64,000 nt of DNA from contig NZ_JABWDV010000227.1 in the NCBI RefSeq assembly GCF_013362995.1, forward strand, positions 1-64,000. The letters are read 5' to 3'. The translations under genes were made by a program, and so were the position numbers. Origin of the DNA: Streptomyces sp. TRM64462 (GTDB taxonomy: Bacteria > Actinomycetota > Actinomycetes > Streptomycetales > Streptomycetaceae). A model generated the notes under the pieces. The model did no database searches and was not told the origin of the DNA. It saw only the letters and a program-made list of their open reading frames with translations. Shown in pieces: positions 49,929-58,379 of this stretch (position 1 is the first letter of the stretch; the number at the start of each line of letters is the position of its first letter).

Positions 49929-51172
49929 GCGGGACGACCGTACGGAGGCCCGATGTCGCCGTCACCGGGCTCGGGCTCGTCACGCCCGCCGGGGTCGGCG
50001 TGTCCGACACCTGGGAACGCGTGTGCCGGGGTGAGCCGACGGCCGCGTCCGACCCGGACCTCGCCGGGCTTCCCGTCGACTTCTCCTGCCGGGTGCGCGG
50101 CCTGGAGGGCCCGAAGGGCTTCGAGCGCGGCATCGGACGGGCGTCCTGGCGCATGGGCCGGTTCGTGAAGCTCGCCGTGCTCGCCGCCCGCGAGGCCGTA
50201 CGGGACGCCGGCCTCGACCCGGGTACGTGGGACGGGGCGCGCGTCGCCGTCGTCATCGGCTGCGGCATGGGCGGCACCCACAAGTGGGAGGAGCAGTGCC
50301 GGCGCCTCCGGGAACAGGGGCCCGATCTCGTCTCGCCGGCGGCCCTGCCGCAGATCATCCCCAACATGGCCGCCGGCGAGGTCTCCATCGACCTGCGCGC
50401 CCACGGGCCCAGCCTCGCCACCAGCACCGCCTGCGCGTCCGGCGCCAGCGCCCTGGCCGTGGCCCGCGACATGCTGGCCGTCGGGTCCTGCGACATCGCC
50501 GTGGCGGGCGGCAGCGAGGCCGCCGTCAGCCCGCTCACCACGACCGCGTTCCACCGCATGGGCGCCCTGTCCACCCGTACGGGCGACCCGGCCGCCGCCT
50601 CGCGGCCGTTCGCCGCCGACCGGGACGGGTTCGTCATGGCCGAGGGCGCCGGCGTGCTCGTCCTGGAGCGGGCCGACGACGCGGCGGCGCGCGGCCGCCG
50701 CCCGCGGGCCCTGCTCGCCGGGTGCGGCACCACCTCCGACGCCCACCACCCGACCGCCCCGCCCGACGGCGCGCCCGGCGCCGAGGCCGCGCTGCGCTGC
50801 GCGCTGCGGGACGCCGGCCTCGCCCCGTACGACATCGACCACGTCAACGCGCACGGCACGTCGACGCCGCTCAACGACGCGACCGAGGCCGCCCTCATCA
50901 CCCGCGCCCTGCCGCACCGGCCGACCGTCACCGCGTCCAAGGGCGTGCTGGGGCACGCGCTCGGCGCCGCGGGCGCGATCGAGGCGGCCCTCACCGTCCT
51001 CACCGTCGAGCAGCGCCGCGTCCCGCCGATCGCCAACCTCGAAGCGCCCGCCGTCGAGTTCGACATCGACTGTGTCACCAAGCAGGTCCGTCAGCAGAAC
51101 GTACGGGCCGCCGTCAGCAGTTCCTTCGGATTCGGCGGGCACAACGTCGTGCTCGTCCTCAAGGAGGCGTGA
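49925..51172 (+). CDS. 3-oxoacyl-ACP synthase II (KAS II, FabF-like)
   Basis: 415 residues, GTG start in the ACP stop. Catalytic Cys in TSTACASGASAL (near 170), His in VNAHGTSTPLND and His in ASKGVLGHALGAAG; FGFGGHN near the C-terminus. This is a complete elongating ketosynthase. Together with KAS III and ACP, but without its own ketoreductase, dehydratase or acyltransferase, it would need housekeeping FAS enzymes to make a short modified acyl chain. Confidence 0.92.
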   Translation: MSGTTVRRPDVAVTGLGLVTPAGVGVSDTWERVCRGEPTAASDPDLAGLPVDFSCRVRGLEGPKGFERGIGRASWRMGRFVKLAVLAAREAVRDAGLDPGTWDGARVAVVIGCGMGGTHKWEEQCRRLREQGPDLVSPAALPQIIPNMAAGEVSIDLRAHGPSLATSTACASGASALAVARDMLAVGSCDIAVAGGSEAAVSPLTTTAFHRMGALSTRTGDPAAASRPFAADRDGFVMAEGAGVLVLERADDAAARGRRPRALLAGCGTTSDAHHPTAPPDGAPGAEAALRCALRDAGLAPYDIDHVNAHGTSTPLNDATEAALITRALPHRPTVTASKGVLGHALGAAGAIEAALTVLTVEQRRVPPIANLEAPAVEFDIDCVTKQVRQQNVRAAVSSSFGFGGHNVVLVLKEA

Positions 51173-51184
51173 GCCCACCGGTGT

Positions 51185-51895
51185 TCACAGCGCGTCCACC
51201 GCGCTGACCTTCCAGCCCTCGTCCGTACGGACCAGGGTCATGCGGACGCGGTTCAGGTCGACGCGCGGGACCGTCACCTGGGTGCTGGTCGTCACCTGGT
51301 TCATGAAGAGCAGGACCACCGCCTTGTCGGGGGACGCCGACACGACGGACACCGCCGGCGTCGTGTCGCCCGTCGCGGGCTTCGCCACCGTGGCCTTCAC
51401 CACGCCCTCGTACTTCTCCGCCGTCGGGGCCACCACCGTCCGGGTCGTCTTCGTGTACTCGTCGAGGAACGGGGCCGTGAGGTGGGCGCGGGCCGCCTTG
51501 AAGTCGCGGTCCAGGTGGCGGTGGTCGTACGACAGGATGACGGGTGCCGCCTTGCGCGCCGCCGCCGTCGCCGCCGTACGGGCCTCCGCCGTCCGGTGCG
51601 CCTCGCGGTACTCCAGGGCCAGGAGGGCCGTACCCGTCAGGGCCGCCGCCGTGAGGACGGCGAGGGCCGGCGTGACGATGCGGGCCAGTGGGCGGCGGCG
51701 CTTCGCTGATTTCGGTTCCGGGGTTTTCGGGTCCGCGGCTTCCGGGTCCGCGGCTTTCGGTTGCGCTGTTTTCGGTTGCGCTGCTTTCGGTTCCGCGGTT
51801 TTCGGTTCGGGAGTGGTCGGTTCCGTTGTGCGGGCCTTTTCGGCGCGCTTCGCCGCTGCTCGGGCTGCTGCTGCCACGCGGACGGGCTGGGGCAT
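51185..51895 (-). CDS. Mce-associated membrane protein (repeat-rich N-terminus)
   Basis: 236 residues. The N-terminal cytosolic segment contains tandem PKTAEPKAAQPKTAQPKA-type repeats, then one transmembrane helix (LAVLTAAALTGTALLALEY). The extracytoplasmic domain contains ILSYDHRHLDRDFKAARAHLT, the Mce-associated/VirB8-like pattern also seen in the next gene (FTSLDYRHYDRDSKNV). It is the last gene of the mce operon and convergent with KAS II (12 bases apart). Proposed role: stabilising the Mce complex. Confidence 0.75.
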   Translation of the reverse strand: MPQPVRVAAAARAAAKRAEKARTTEPTTPEPKTAEPKAAQPKTAQPKAADPEAADPKTPEPKSAKRRRPLARIVTPALAVLTAAALTGTALLALEYREAHRTAEARTAATAAARKAAPVILSYDHRHLDRDFKAARAHLTAPFLDEYTKTTRTVVAPTAEKYEGVVKATVAKPATGDTTPAVSVVSASPDKAVVLLFMNQVTTSTQVTVPRVDLNRVRMTLVRTDEGWKVSAVDAL

Positions 51896-51925
51896 GGGGG
51901 GCTCCTTACGAGAGGGGGCGGGCGC

Positions 51926-52396
51926 TCAGCCGACGAACTCGACGTTCGACGTGAGCCAGCGGCCGCCCTCGTACACCAGGTCCAGCTGGAGCCGGTAGTT
52001 GCGGGACGTGCCCTGCGGGGCCGACACGTTGGTGACCTTGCTGTCGGCGACCACCAGGACGCGGGCGCTGCGCGCGTCGGAGCGGACGATGCCGGCCTCC
52101 AGGACCTGGCCCTCCGACACCGACTTGTTGGCCGCGACCAGCTTCGTCAGCTCCGCCGTCTGCGCCGCGAACTGCTCGGCGAAGTCGCCGGTCGCGCCGC
52201 TCAGGACGTTCTTGCTGTCCCGGTCGTAGTGGCGGTAGTCCAGCGACGTGAAGTTGAGGGCGGACTGGCGGGCGGCCGCCAGGACCGCCTGGTCGCGGGC
52301 GTCCGCCTGGCTCCGTTCACGGACCTCCACGCCGAGCCAGGCCGACGCGGCCGTCAGCGCCGCGGCCGCCAGCCCCAGCGCGATACGCGTCCTCAT
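51926..52396 (-). CDS. Mce-associated membrane protein
   Basis: 156 residues from ATG 52396, which overlaps the mceF stop (ATGA); GTG 52426 is an alternative that would overlap further. One N-terminal transmembrane helix (IALGLAAAALTAASAWLG), then the conserved NFTSLDYRHYDRDSKNVLSG region and a small beta domain ending WLTSNVEFVG. Paralogous to the next gene. Confidence 0.78.
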   Translation of the reverse strand: MRTRIALGLAAAALTAASAWLGVEVRERSQADARDQAVLAAARQSALNFTSLDYRHYDRDSKNVLSGATGDFAEQFAAQTAELTKLVAANKSVSEGQVLEAGIVRSDARSARVLVVADSKVTNVSAPQGTSRNYRLQLDLVYEGGRWLTSNVEFVG

Positions 52397-53634
52397 GCCA
52401 TCGGTCCTACGAGCAGCCATTGCCACGAGTCCTTTCCGAACGCGCTCTGCTGTCCGCCCGTCGAGCCGACGCGGACGGGTTTCATCGAGCCAGTACTCCG
52501 GGTGCTCCCGGTGCTCTCAGTGCTCCCGGTCGCCCCCGGGACGTTCTGGGCGCCGCGTACCGACGTGTCGCCGCCGCGCGGGGCGGTGCAGCGGGCGCCG
52601 GTGTTGGCCGGGCGGTCCGCGGTGTCGGCGGGGTCGCGCCACCGCGTACCGCCGTAGCCCTGGCGGCAGGGCGGCGGGTCGTCGGCGTTCAGCACCATGC
52701 CGAAGTGCGTCGTACCGTCACCGGGGATCACCGTGTAGCTGCCCGCCACGACCACCGGGAAGGTGACCAGCATCTGCTCCACGCCCGGCAGCCGCGCCAT
52801 CGTGATCTGGCCGCCGCTGATCAGGTTGCCGAGGAGGACCGGGACGTGGGGGCGGTTGTTCCGGAGCAGCCCGTCCAGTTCCCGGGACGCCGACGTGCCG
52901 TTCTTCATCAGGGCGCGCAGGTCGCCGTCGCTCTTCTTCAACTGCTCCGTCAGCGCCGCCAGGTCGCGGGAGAAGGACCTGATCGCCGAGCCCTGGTCCG
53001 CCTGGGTCTTCAGTGCGGTCTTCGAGTCCTCGATCAGCCGGATCGTCTGCGGCAGCGCGTCCGTCGCGGAGCCGACCAGCTTGTTCCCGCTGTCGACGAG
53101 CCTGCTCAGATGCGGGCCCGTGCCCGCGAACGCGGCGCCCAGCTCATCCACCGTGATCTTCAGGTCGCCCTTGTCGACCGAGTTCACCAGGCGGTCCAGG
53201 CTGAGGATCAGCTCCGTGGTCGGCGCCGGCGTCCGCGTACGGTCGCGCGGGATCGTGCTGCCGTCGCGCAGGTACGGGCCGCCCCGGCCGCGCGGCTGGA
53301 GGTCCACGTACTGCTCACCGACCGCCGAGCGGTTGGCCACCACCGCCACCGTGTCCGCCGGGACGCGCGTCCCGTCCTCCAGGTCCAGGGCCACCGACAC
53401 ACCGTCGTCGCCGCTCAGCCGCAGTTCCCCGACGCGGCCCACGGGCACGCCCCGGTACGTGACTTCGGCGCCCTCGTAGATGCCGCCCGACGCGCCGAAC
53501 TCGGCCCGTACGGTGTAGCCCCGGTCCAGGACGCTGTCCGCGAGGCCGGTGTACTCGGCGGCGACGTACGACACGCCCAGCGCCGTGACCGTCGCGAAGG
53601 CGAGGAGCTGGGCCTTGACCGTCCTCGTGATCAC
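52393..53634 (-). CDS. mceF: Mce family protein, MceF position
   Basis: 413 residues from a GTG overlapping the mceE stop. An N-terminal helix (AFATVTALGVSYVAAEY) is followed by the MCE/MlaD domain (YTVRAEFGASGGIYEGAEVTY, GVPVGRVGEL) to residue ~115, then long helices forming the tunnel (residues ~130-290). The C-terminal tail has Ser/Thr/Gly repeats (GSTESTGSTRSTGS). Sixth Mce subunit of a lipid or sterol importer. Confidence 0.88.
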   Translation of the reverse strand: MITRTVKAQLLAFATVTALGVSYVAAEYTGLADSVLDRGYTVRAEFGASGGIYEGAEVTYRGVPVGRVGELRLSGDDGVSVALDLEDGTRVPADTVAVVANRSAVGEQYVDLQPRGRGGPYLRDGSTIPRDRTRTPAPTTELILSLDRLVNSVDKGDLKITVDELGAAFAGTGPHLSRLVDSGNKLVGSATDALPQTIRLIEDSKTALKTQADQGSAIRSFSRDLAALTEQLKKSDGDLRALMKNGTSASRELDGLLRNNRPHVPVLLGNLISGGQITMARLPGVEQMLVTFPVVVAGSYTVIPGDGTTHFGMVLNADDPPPCRQGYGGTRWRDPADTADRPANTGARCTAPRGGDTSVRGAQNVPGATGSTESTGSTRSTGSMKPVRVGSTGGQQSAFGKDSWQWLLVGPMA

Positions 53635-55031
53635 AGGCCCAGTCCCTTCAGGAGGAGTTCCGCGAGGGCGGGGTGGATGCCGTGGGCCGCCGCCCCGCCG
53701 TCTGTGGACGAGTACGAGTACGAGTGCGAGGACGAGTGCGCGTGCGCGTGCGACGCCTGCGTGCCCGTGCACACCGGCAGGCACAGGTCGCCACCACCCC
53801 CGCCACCGCCCGGCAGCCCGGGCGCGTCCGGCTCGCCCGGCACCGTGGGCGCCGGCGGCACGGCCGGCGCCGACGGGGCGCCCGGCAGGTCCGGGGCCAC
53901 CGGGAGGTCGGGGACGCCCGGGACGTCCGGCGGCTGCGGCGCGCCCGGTACGGAAGGCTCCCCGGGAGCCGCAGGAGGCTGCCCGCCCGCCAGGTTCCCG
54001 TACAGGCTCCGGAAGTCCAGGTCGGCGGTCACCTTGAGGTTCACGAAGTCGCCCTTGATCGCGTCGACGACGTTCCTCGGGAACGGATACGTCGTCAGCA
54101 TCTCCAGCGCGTTCGGCAGGTCGTCGCCCGCCTTGTTGAGCTGCTGGAGGATCGGCTGGAGGCTGCGGAGGTTGGCGATCAGGTCGGCGCGCGAGGAGTT
54201 CACGACGCGCGTGCCCGTCTTTCCGAGCTCCGACAGCGCGGTCAGCATCGCCGTGAGCTGCTTGCGCTGGTCCGCCAGGACCTTCAGCGCGGGCGGCAGG
54301 GTGTCGAGGGACTTCCCGATCGTGGCCTTCTCACGGCGCAGCGTGGCCGCCAGCCGGTCGAGGCCCTTCAGGGCGCGGACGATGTCGGCGCGCTGCGCGT
54401 CGAGCCCGCCGACGAACGTGTCCAGCTCCTTGAGCAGCGACTTGACGCGGTTCTCGCGGCCCTCCAGCGCCTTGTTCAGCTCGACGGTGATCGTCTTGAG
54501 CTGGGCGACGCCACCGCCGTTGAGCAGCGCCGACAGGGCGGACAGCACCTCCTCGATCTCCGGGTTGCGGCCGCTGCGGGCCAGCGGGATCACCGCCCCG
54601 TCCGCCAGCCGCCCCACGGGCGCAGCGCGCGTCGCGGCTGCCGCCCCCGCTGCCCCCGCCGCCCCCGCTGCCCCCGCCGATGGCGCCTCCAGCGCCACGT
54701 ACTTCTCGCCGAGCATGCTGGTCTGCCGCAGTGAGGCGACCGCGTCGGCGGGCAGCTTCACGTCGCCGTCGATCCGCAGCCGTACGCGCGCGTGCCACCC
54801 GTCCAGCTCGACCTTCTCGACGGCGCCGACGGTCACGTTGTTCACCTTCACCGTCGACTGCGGTACGAGGTCGAGCACGTCCCTGAAGTGGACCGTGACG
54901 CGGTACGCGTCGCCGTCGGCGGCCGCGCCGCCGGGCAGCGGCACGTCGTACAGGCCGTTGAACTCACAGCCGGTGAGGAGGAGCGTGGCGGCCGCCGCCC
55001 AGGCGGCCGTCCTGCGCCGGTACGAGGTCAT
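53631..55031 (-). CDS. mceE: Mce family lipoprotein, MceE position
   Basis: 466 residues. The lipobox LLTGC near residue 22 identifies the lipoprotein subunit (LprK/MceE). MCE domain (YRVTVHFRDVLDLVPQSTVKV), a low-complexity AGAAGAAGAAAAT insert near residue 125, long helices, then a C-terminal region with Pro-rich VPGVPDLPVAPDLPG repeats, GGGGGGG, CLPVC and a His/Ser/Tyr run (HAHAHSSSHSYSYSS). The last feature is unusual and could bind metal or arise by codon-repeat expansion. ATG overlaps the mceD stop. Confidence 0.88.
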   Translation of the reverse strand: MTSYRRRTAAWAAAATLLLTGCEFNGLYDVPLPGGAAADGDAYRVTVHFRDVLDLVPQSTVKVNNVTVGAVEKVELDGWHARVRLRIDGDVKLPADAVASLRQTSMLGEKYVALEAPSAGAAGAAGAAGAAAATRAAPVGRLADGAVIPLARSGRNPEIEEVLSALSALLNGGGVAQLKTITVELNKALEGRENRVKSLLKELDTFVGGLDAQRADIVRALKGLDRLAATLRREKATIGKSLDTLPPALKVLADQRKQLTAMLTALSELGKTGTRVVNSSRADLIANLRSLQPILQQLNKAGDDLPNALEMLTTYPFPRNVVDAIKGDFVNLKVTADLDFRSLYGNLAGGQPPAAPGEPSVPGAPQPPDVPGVPDLPVAPDLPGAPSAPAVPPAPTVPGEPDAPGLPGGGGGGGDLCLPVCTGTQASHAHAHSSSHSYSYSSTDGGAAAHGIHPALAELLLKGLGL

Positions 55032-56251
55032 GCACGGTCCTCCAGGAGTCCGCCGAGCGTCTTGTCCATCGAGGTCACGCCACTGCCGGCGGCCCCCGGG
55101 AGCCGCTGCTGCGGCAGGGCGTCGAACAGCGACTTCAGGTCCGCGCAGTCCGCCTTCTCGCCCGCCGTCCTGAGGAGCGAGCAGAGCAGCGCCGCCGGGT
55201 CCTGCGGCTGGTCCGGGTTGCTGCGCGTGTCGAGCGTCCCGGACCCGGGGTTGTAGGCGTTCTGGAGGTTGGACAGGCCGGCCGGGGCGACGTCGAGGAG
55301 CTCGGCCAGGGCCGCCCGCTGTGTGACGAGCACCCGCGTGATCTTGCTCAGGCCCTTCACGTCCGCCGTCAGCGCCTTCTCGTTCTCCTTCACGAACGCG
55401 GACACGTCCGCGAGCGCCGCCGCCAGATGGCTGAGCGCGGCCGCCAGGTCGTCGCGCTCCCCGGCCAGTTGCCCGGCCACCTTGGCGAGGCTGCTGTTGA
55501 ACGACCGGATCCGCGCGTCGTCCGTCGCGAGCGCCGCCGTGAACACCTGGAGGTTCCGCACCGTCCCGAACAGATCGTCGCGCCCGTCCGACAGGGTGGT
55601 GACCGCCTGCGACAGGTCCTCGACCGTCCGGTGCAGCTTGGCGCCCTGCCCCTGGAGGTTGTCCGCGCTCACCGCCAGCAGCCGCGACAGCGACCCGTCC
55701 TTGTTGGCGCCGCGCGGGCCCAGCGCGTCGGCCGTCGTACGGAGGCTGTCGAAGACCCGGTCCAGCTCGACCGGCACCGCCGTACGGTGCTGCGGGATCA
55801 CCGCGCCGTCGCCCAGCGCGGGGCCGCCCCGGTACACCGGCAGGAGCTGCACGTAACGGTCGCTGACGACCGACCCGTTGACGATCGCCGCCCGCGCGTC
55901 GGCCGGGACCTTGCGGTGGCCCTCGTACGCCAGCTCGACGCGCACCCGGTCGCCCTCCGGCGTGATCGCCTTCACCTCACCGACCCGCACGCCCAGCACG
56001 CGCACGTCCGAGCCGGGGTAGATGCCGACCGTGCGCGGGAAGTACGCGGTCACGGTCACCGTGTCGGGGCGCGGCCACAGGGCGACGGCGGCGACGCCCG
56101 CGACCAGCGCGAGCACCACCCCGAGCGCCACGCCACGGCGGCGGGGGCGCAGGCGAAGGCGCAGGCCCAGGCGGGGGCGCAGGCGAGGGGGCAGGCCGGG
56201 GCGCACGCGGGGGCGCATGCGGCGCACCAACCGCCGGAGGATCCGCATCAT
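55028..56251 (-). CDS. mceD: Mce family protein, MceD position
   Basis: 407 residues. The N-terminal 40 residues are almost entirely Arg/Leu/Pro (RLRPRLGLRLRLRPRRR), encoded by a CGC-rich imperfect repeat, before the transmembrane helix (VALGVVLALVAGVAAVALW). The MCE domain follows (VTVTAYFPRTVGIYPGSDVRV), then long helices (residues ~130-340). ATG overlaps the mceC stop region. Confidence 0.88.
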   Translation of the reverse strand: MMRILRRLVRRMRPRVRPGLPPRLRPRLGLRLRLRPRRRGVALGVVLALVAGVAAVALWPRPDTVTVTAYFPRTVGIYPGSDVRVLGVRVGEVKAITPEGDRVRVELAYEGHRKVPADARAAIVNGSVVSDRYVQLLPVYRGGPALGDGAVIPQHRTAVPVELDRVFDSLRTTADALGPRGANKDGSLSRLLAVSADNLQGQGAKLHRTVEDLSQAVTTLSDGRDDLFGTVRNLQVFTAALATDDARIRSFNSSLAKVAGQLAGERDDLAAALSHLAAALADVSAFVKENEKALTADVKGLSKITRVLVTQRAALAELLDVAPAGLSNLQNAYNPGSGTLDTRSNPDQPQDPAALLCSLLRTAGEKADCADLKSLFDALPQQRLPGAAGSGVTSMDKTLGGLLEDRA

Positions 56252-57264
56252 CGGGCACCTCCGGTGCCGTTCGTCCGGGGCTCCACCGGCACGGGGGCCA
56301 CCATGTTCTGGATGTAGCTGTCGAACCAGCGCCCGTTGCCCAGGGTGTTGGTGAACACCCGGACGTACGGGGCCATCAGCCGCACGCTGCGGTCGAGGCT
56401 GGCCTGGTTGCGCTCAAGGAGCTTCACCACCGCGTTCAGGTTCTTCAGCGCCGGGCCGATGGCCGCGCGGTTGTCGCGGACCAGGCCGGAGAGCTGGACG
56501 CTGAGCGCCACGGAGTTGGTGAGCAGCGCGTGGATCGCGGCGCGGCGGGCGGTGATCTCCTGGAACAGCTTGTCGCCGTCCTTCACGAGGGTCGTGAACT
56601 CGGTCGTCCGCTCCGACAGGACGCCGCTCACGCCGTTGGCGCGGGCGAGGAGGCCGCGCAGCGCCTGGTCGCGGGACGCCACCGTGCGGGAGATCTTCGA
56701 CAGCCCGTCGATGGACGCCCTGACCTCGGCCGGCGAGTCCTTGAACGTGGTCGAGAGGGTGTCCAGGGCGGTCGCGAGGCGCTGCGTGTCGATGGCCTCC
56801 GTGGTCGTCGTCAGATCGCTGAACGCCGTGACCACGTCGTACGCGGGGACCGTGCGGTTCAGCGGGATCTCGCTGCCCGGGGCCAGCCGCCCCGGCCCCT
56901 CGGGCTCCAGCGCCAGGTACTTCGCGCCGAGGATCGTCTTGACCCGGATGGCCGCGCCCGTCCGCTCGCCGAGCGGCGGGTCGCCCTTCACACGGAACGT
57001 GACCTTCACGTGGTCGCCGTCCAGGTCGACGTCGTCCACCTTGCCGACCTTGACCCCGGCGACCCGCACGTCGTCGCCGGGCCGCAGCCCGCCCGCCTCG
57101 GAGAACGCGGCGCTGTAGCGGTCGCCGCTGCCGATGAGCGGCAGGTCCTCGGCGTTGAACGCGGCGACGATCAGGGCGAGGACGGTCGTGAGGCCGACCG
57201 CGCCGATGACGACGGGGTTCCGCTCGCGGAACGACCCTTTGGAAAGCCTTGGTGTCTTGGTCAT
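56248..57264 (-). CDS. mceC: Mce family protein, MceC position
   Basis: 338 residues from ATG 57264, which shares a base with the mceB stop. N-terminal helix (VVIGAVGLTTVLALIVAAF), MCE domain (YSAAFSEAGGLRPGDDVRVAGVKVGKV split by the usual turn), and a helical tunnel region ending WFDSYIQNMVAP. No repeat tail. Confidence 0.88.
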   Translation of the reverse strand: MTKTPRLSKGSFRERNPVVIGAVGLTTVLALIVAAFNAEDLPLIGSGDRYSAAFSEAGGLRPGDDVRVAGVKVGKVDDVDLDGDHVKVTFRVKGDPPLGERTGAAIRVKTILGAKYLALEPEGPGRLAPGSEIPLNRTVPAYDVVTAFSDLTTTTEAIDTQRLATALDTLSTTFKDSPAEVRASIDGLSKISRTVASRDQALRGLLARANGVSGVLSERTTEFTTLVKDGDKLFQEITARRAAIHALLTNSVALSVQLSGLVRDNRAAIGPALKNLNAVVKLLERNQASLDRSVRLMAPYVRVFTNTLGNGRWFDSYIQNMVAPVPVEPRTNGTGGAR

Positions 57265-58379
57265 CAGGCACACCTCGCCCGCGCCACGTGCAGCTCCGGA
57301 GTGAGCGTCTCGGCGGGCTTCCCGGCCTCCGCGTTCGGCAGCACGACCCGCCCGTCGAAGTCGCACAGGTAGAAGTTGAACCACGAGCCGTACGACGCCG
57401 TCCCGATCAGCTTGTCGAGCTTGTTCGGCAGCCGTTGCAGGACGCCCTCCACCGTCTTCTCGTTCTCCTTCAGCGTCCCGGCGAGCTTCGACAGCTCGGC
57501 GATGTCCTTCTTCAGCGGCGGCCTGGCGTCCTTCAGCAGCCCGGACGTGGCGGCCGCGAGGTCGTTGATGCCGGCCAGCGACGCGCCGATCGGCTTGCGG
57601 TCGGCGGACAGACCGGAGATCAGCCGCTGGAGCTGCTTCAGCAGCTCCGAGAACCGGGTGCTGCGCTGATCGACCGTGGCCAGCACCTCGTTGAGGTTGG
57701 TGATGACGGAGCCGATGAGCTTGTCCCGGTCCGCGAGCGTCGTCGTGAGCGACGCGGTGTGCGCGAGCAGGCTGTTGACCGTGCCGCCCTCGCCCTGGAG
57801 GGTCTTGACGATCTCGGTGGCCAACTGGTTCACGTCCTCCGGGCTCAGCGCGGCGAAGAGCGGCTTGAAGCCGTTGAGCAGGGCGTTCAGGTCCAGCGCG
57901 GGTTCGGTGCGGGACAGCGGGATGCGCCCGCCCGGCGCCAACCGGGTGCCGTCGCCGGTGCCCTCGGTGAGCGCCACGTACCGCTGGCCGACGAGGCTGC
58001 GGTACCGGATGACGGCCCGGGTGCTGGTGAGCAGCGGGCGGTCGCGGGAGACGCTGAACGTCACCTCGGCGAGGGCCTGGCCGTCGCTCTCGCCGCCCTT
58101 GCCGTCGCTCTTGCCGCCGCCCTCGCCCGTGATCCGTATGTCCTCGACCTCGCCGACCCGCACGCCCGCGACCCGGATGTCGTCTCCCTCCTCCAGGCTG
58201 GTGACGTCGCTGAAGACGGCCGTGTAAGTGTCCTTGGGCGTGAAGGACACATTGACGATGGTGGCGGCGAGCAGGGCGGTCGCGGCCACGGTCACGACCG
58301 TGAAGAGGCCGAGCTTGACGAGCGGCCCCGCCATGGCCTGGGAGTTCGTACGACTCGTACGAGAGGTGCGGCGGCTCAT
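57264..58379 (-). CDS. mceB: Mce family protein, MceB position
   Basis: 371 residues from ATG 58379 overlapping the mceA stop (ATGA). N-terminal helix (LFTVVTVAATALLAATIV). The MCE domain (YTAVFSDVTSLEEGDDIRV) is interrupted by a Gly/Lys/Ser-rich loop (GEGGGKSDGKGGESDG). Helical tunnel region, then WFNFYLCDFDGRVVLP, a motif shared by MceB/C proteins. Confidence 0.88.
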   Translation of the reverse strand: MSRRTSRTSRTNSQAMAGPLVKLGLFTVVTVAATALLAATIVNVSFTPKDTYTAVFSDVTSLEEGDDIRVAGVRVGEVEDIRITGEGGGKSDGKGGESDGQALAEVTFSVSRDRPLLTSTRAVIRYRSLVGQRYVALTEGTGDGTRLAPGGRIPLSRTEPALDLNALLNGFKPLFAALSPEDVNQLATEIVKTLQGEGGTVNSLLAHTASLTTTLADRDKLIGSVITNLNEVLATVDQRSTRFSELLKQLQRLISGLSADRKPIGASLAGINDLAAATSGLLKDARPPLKKDIAELSKLAGTLKENEKTVEGVLQRLPNKLDKLIGTASYGSWFNFYLCDFDGRVVLPNAEAGKPAETLTPELHVARARCA

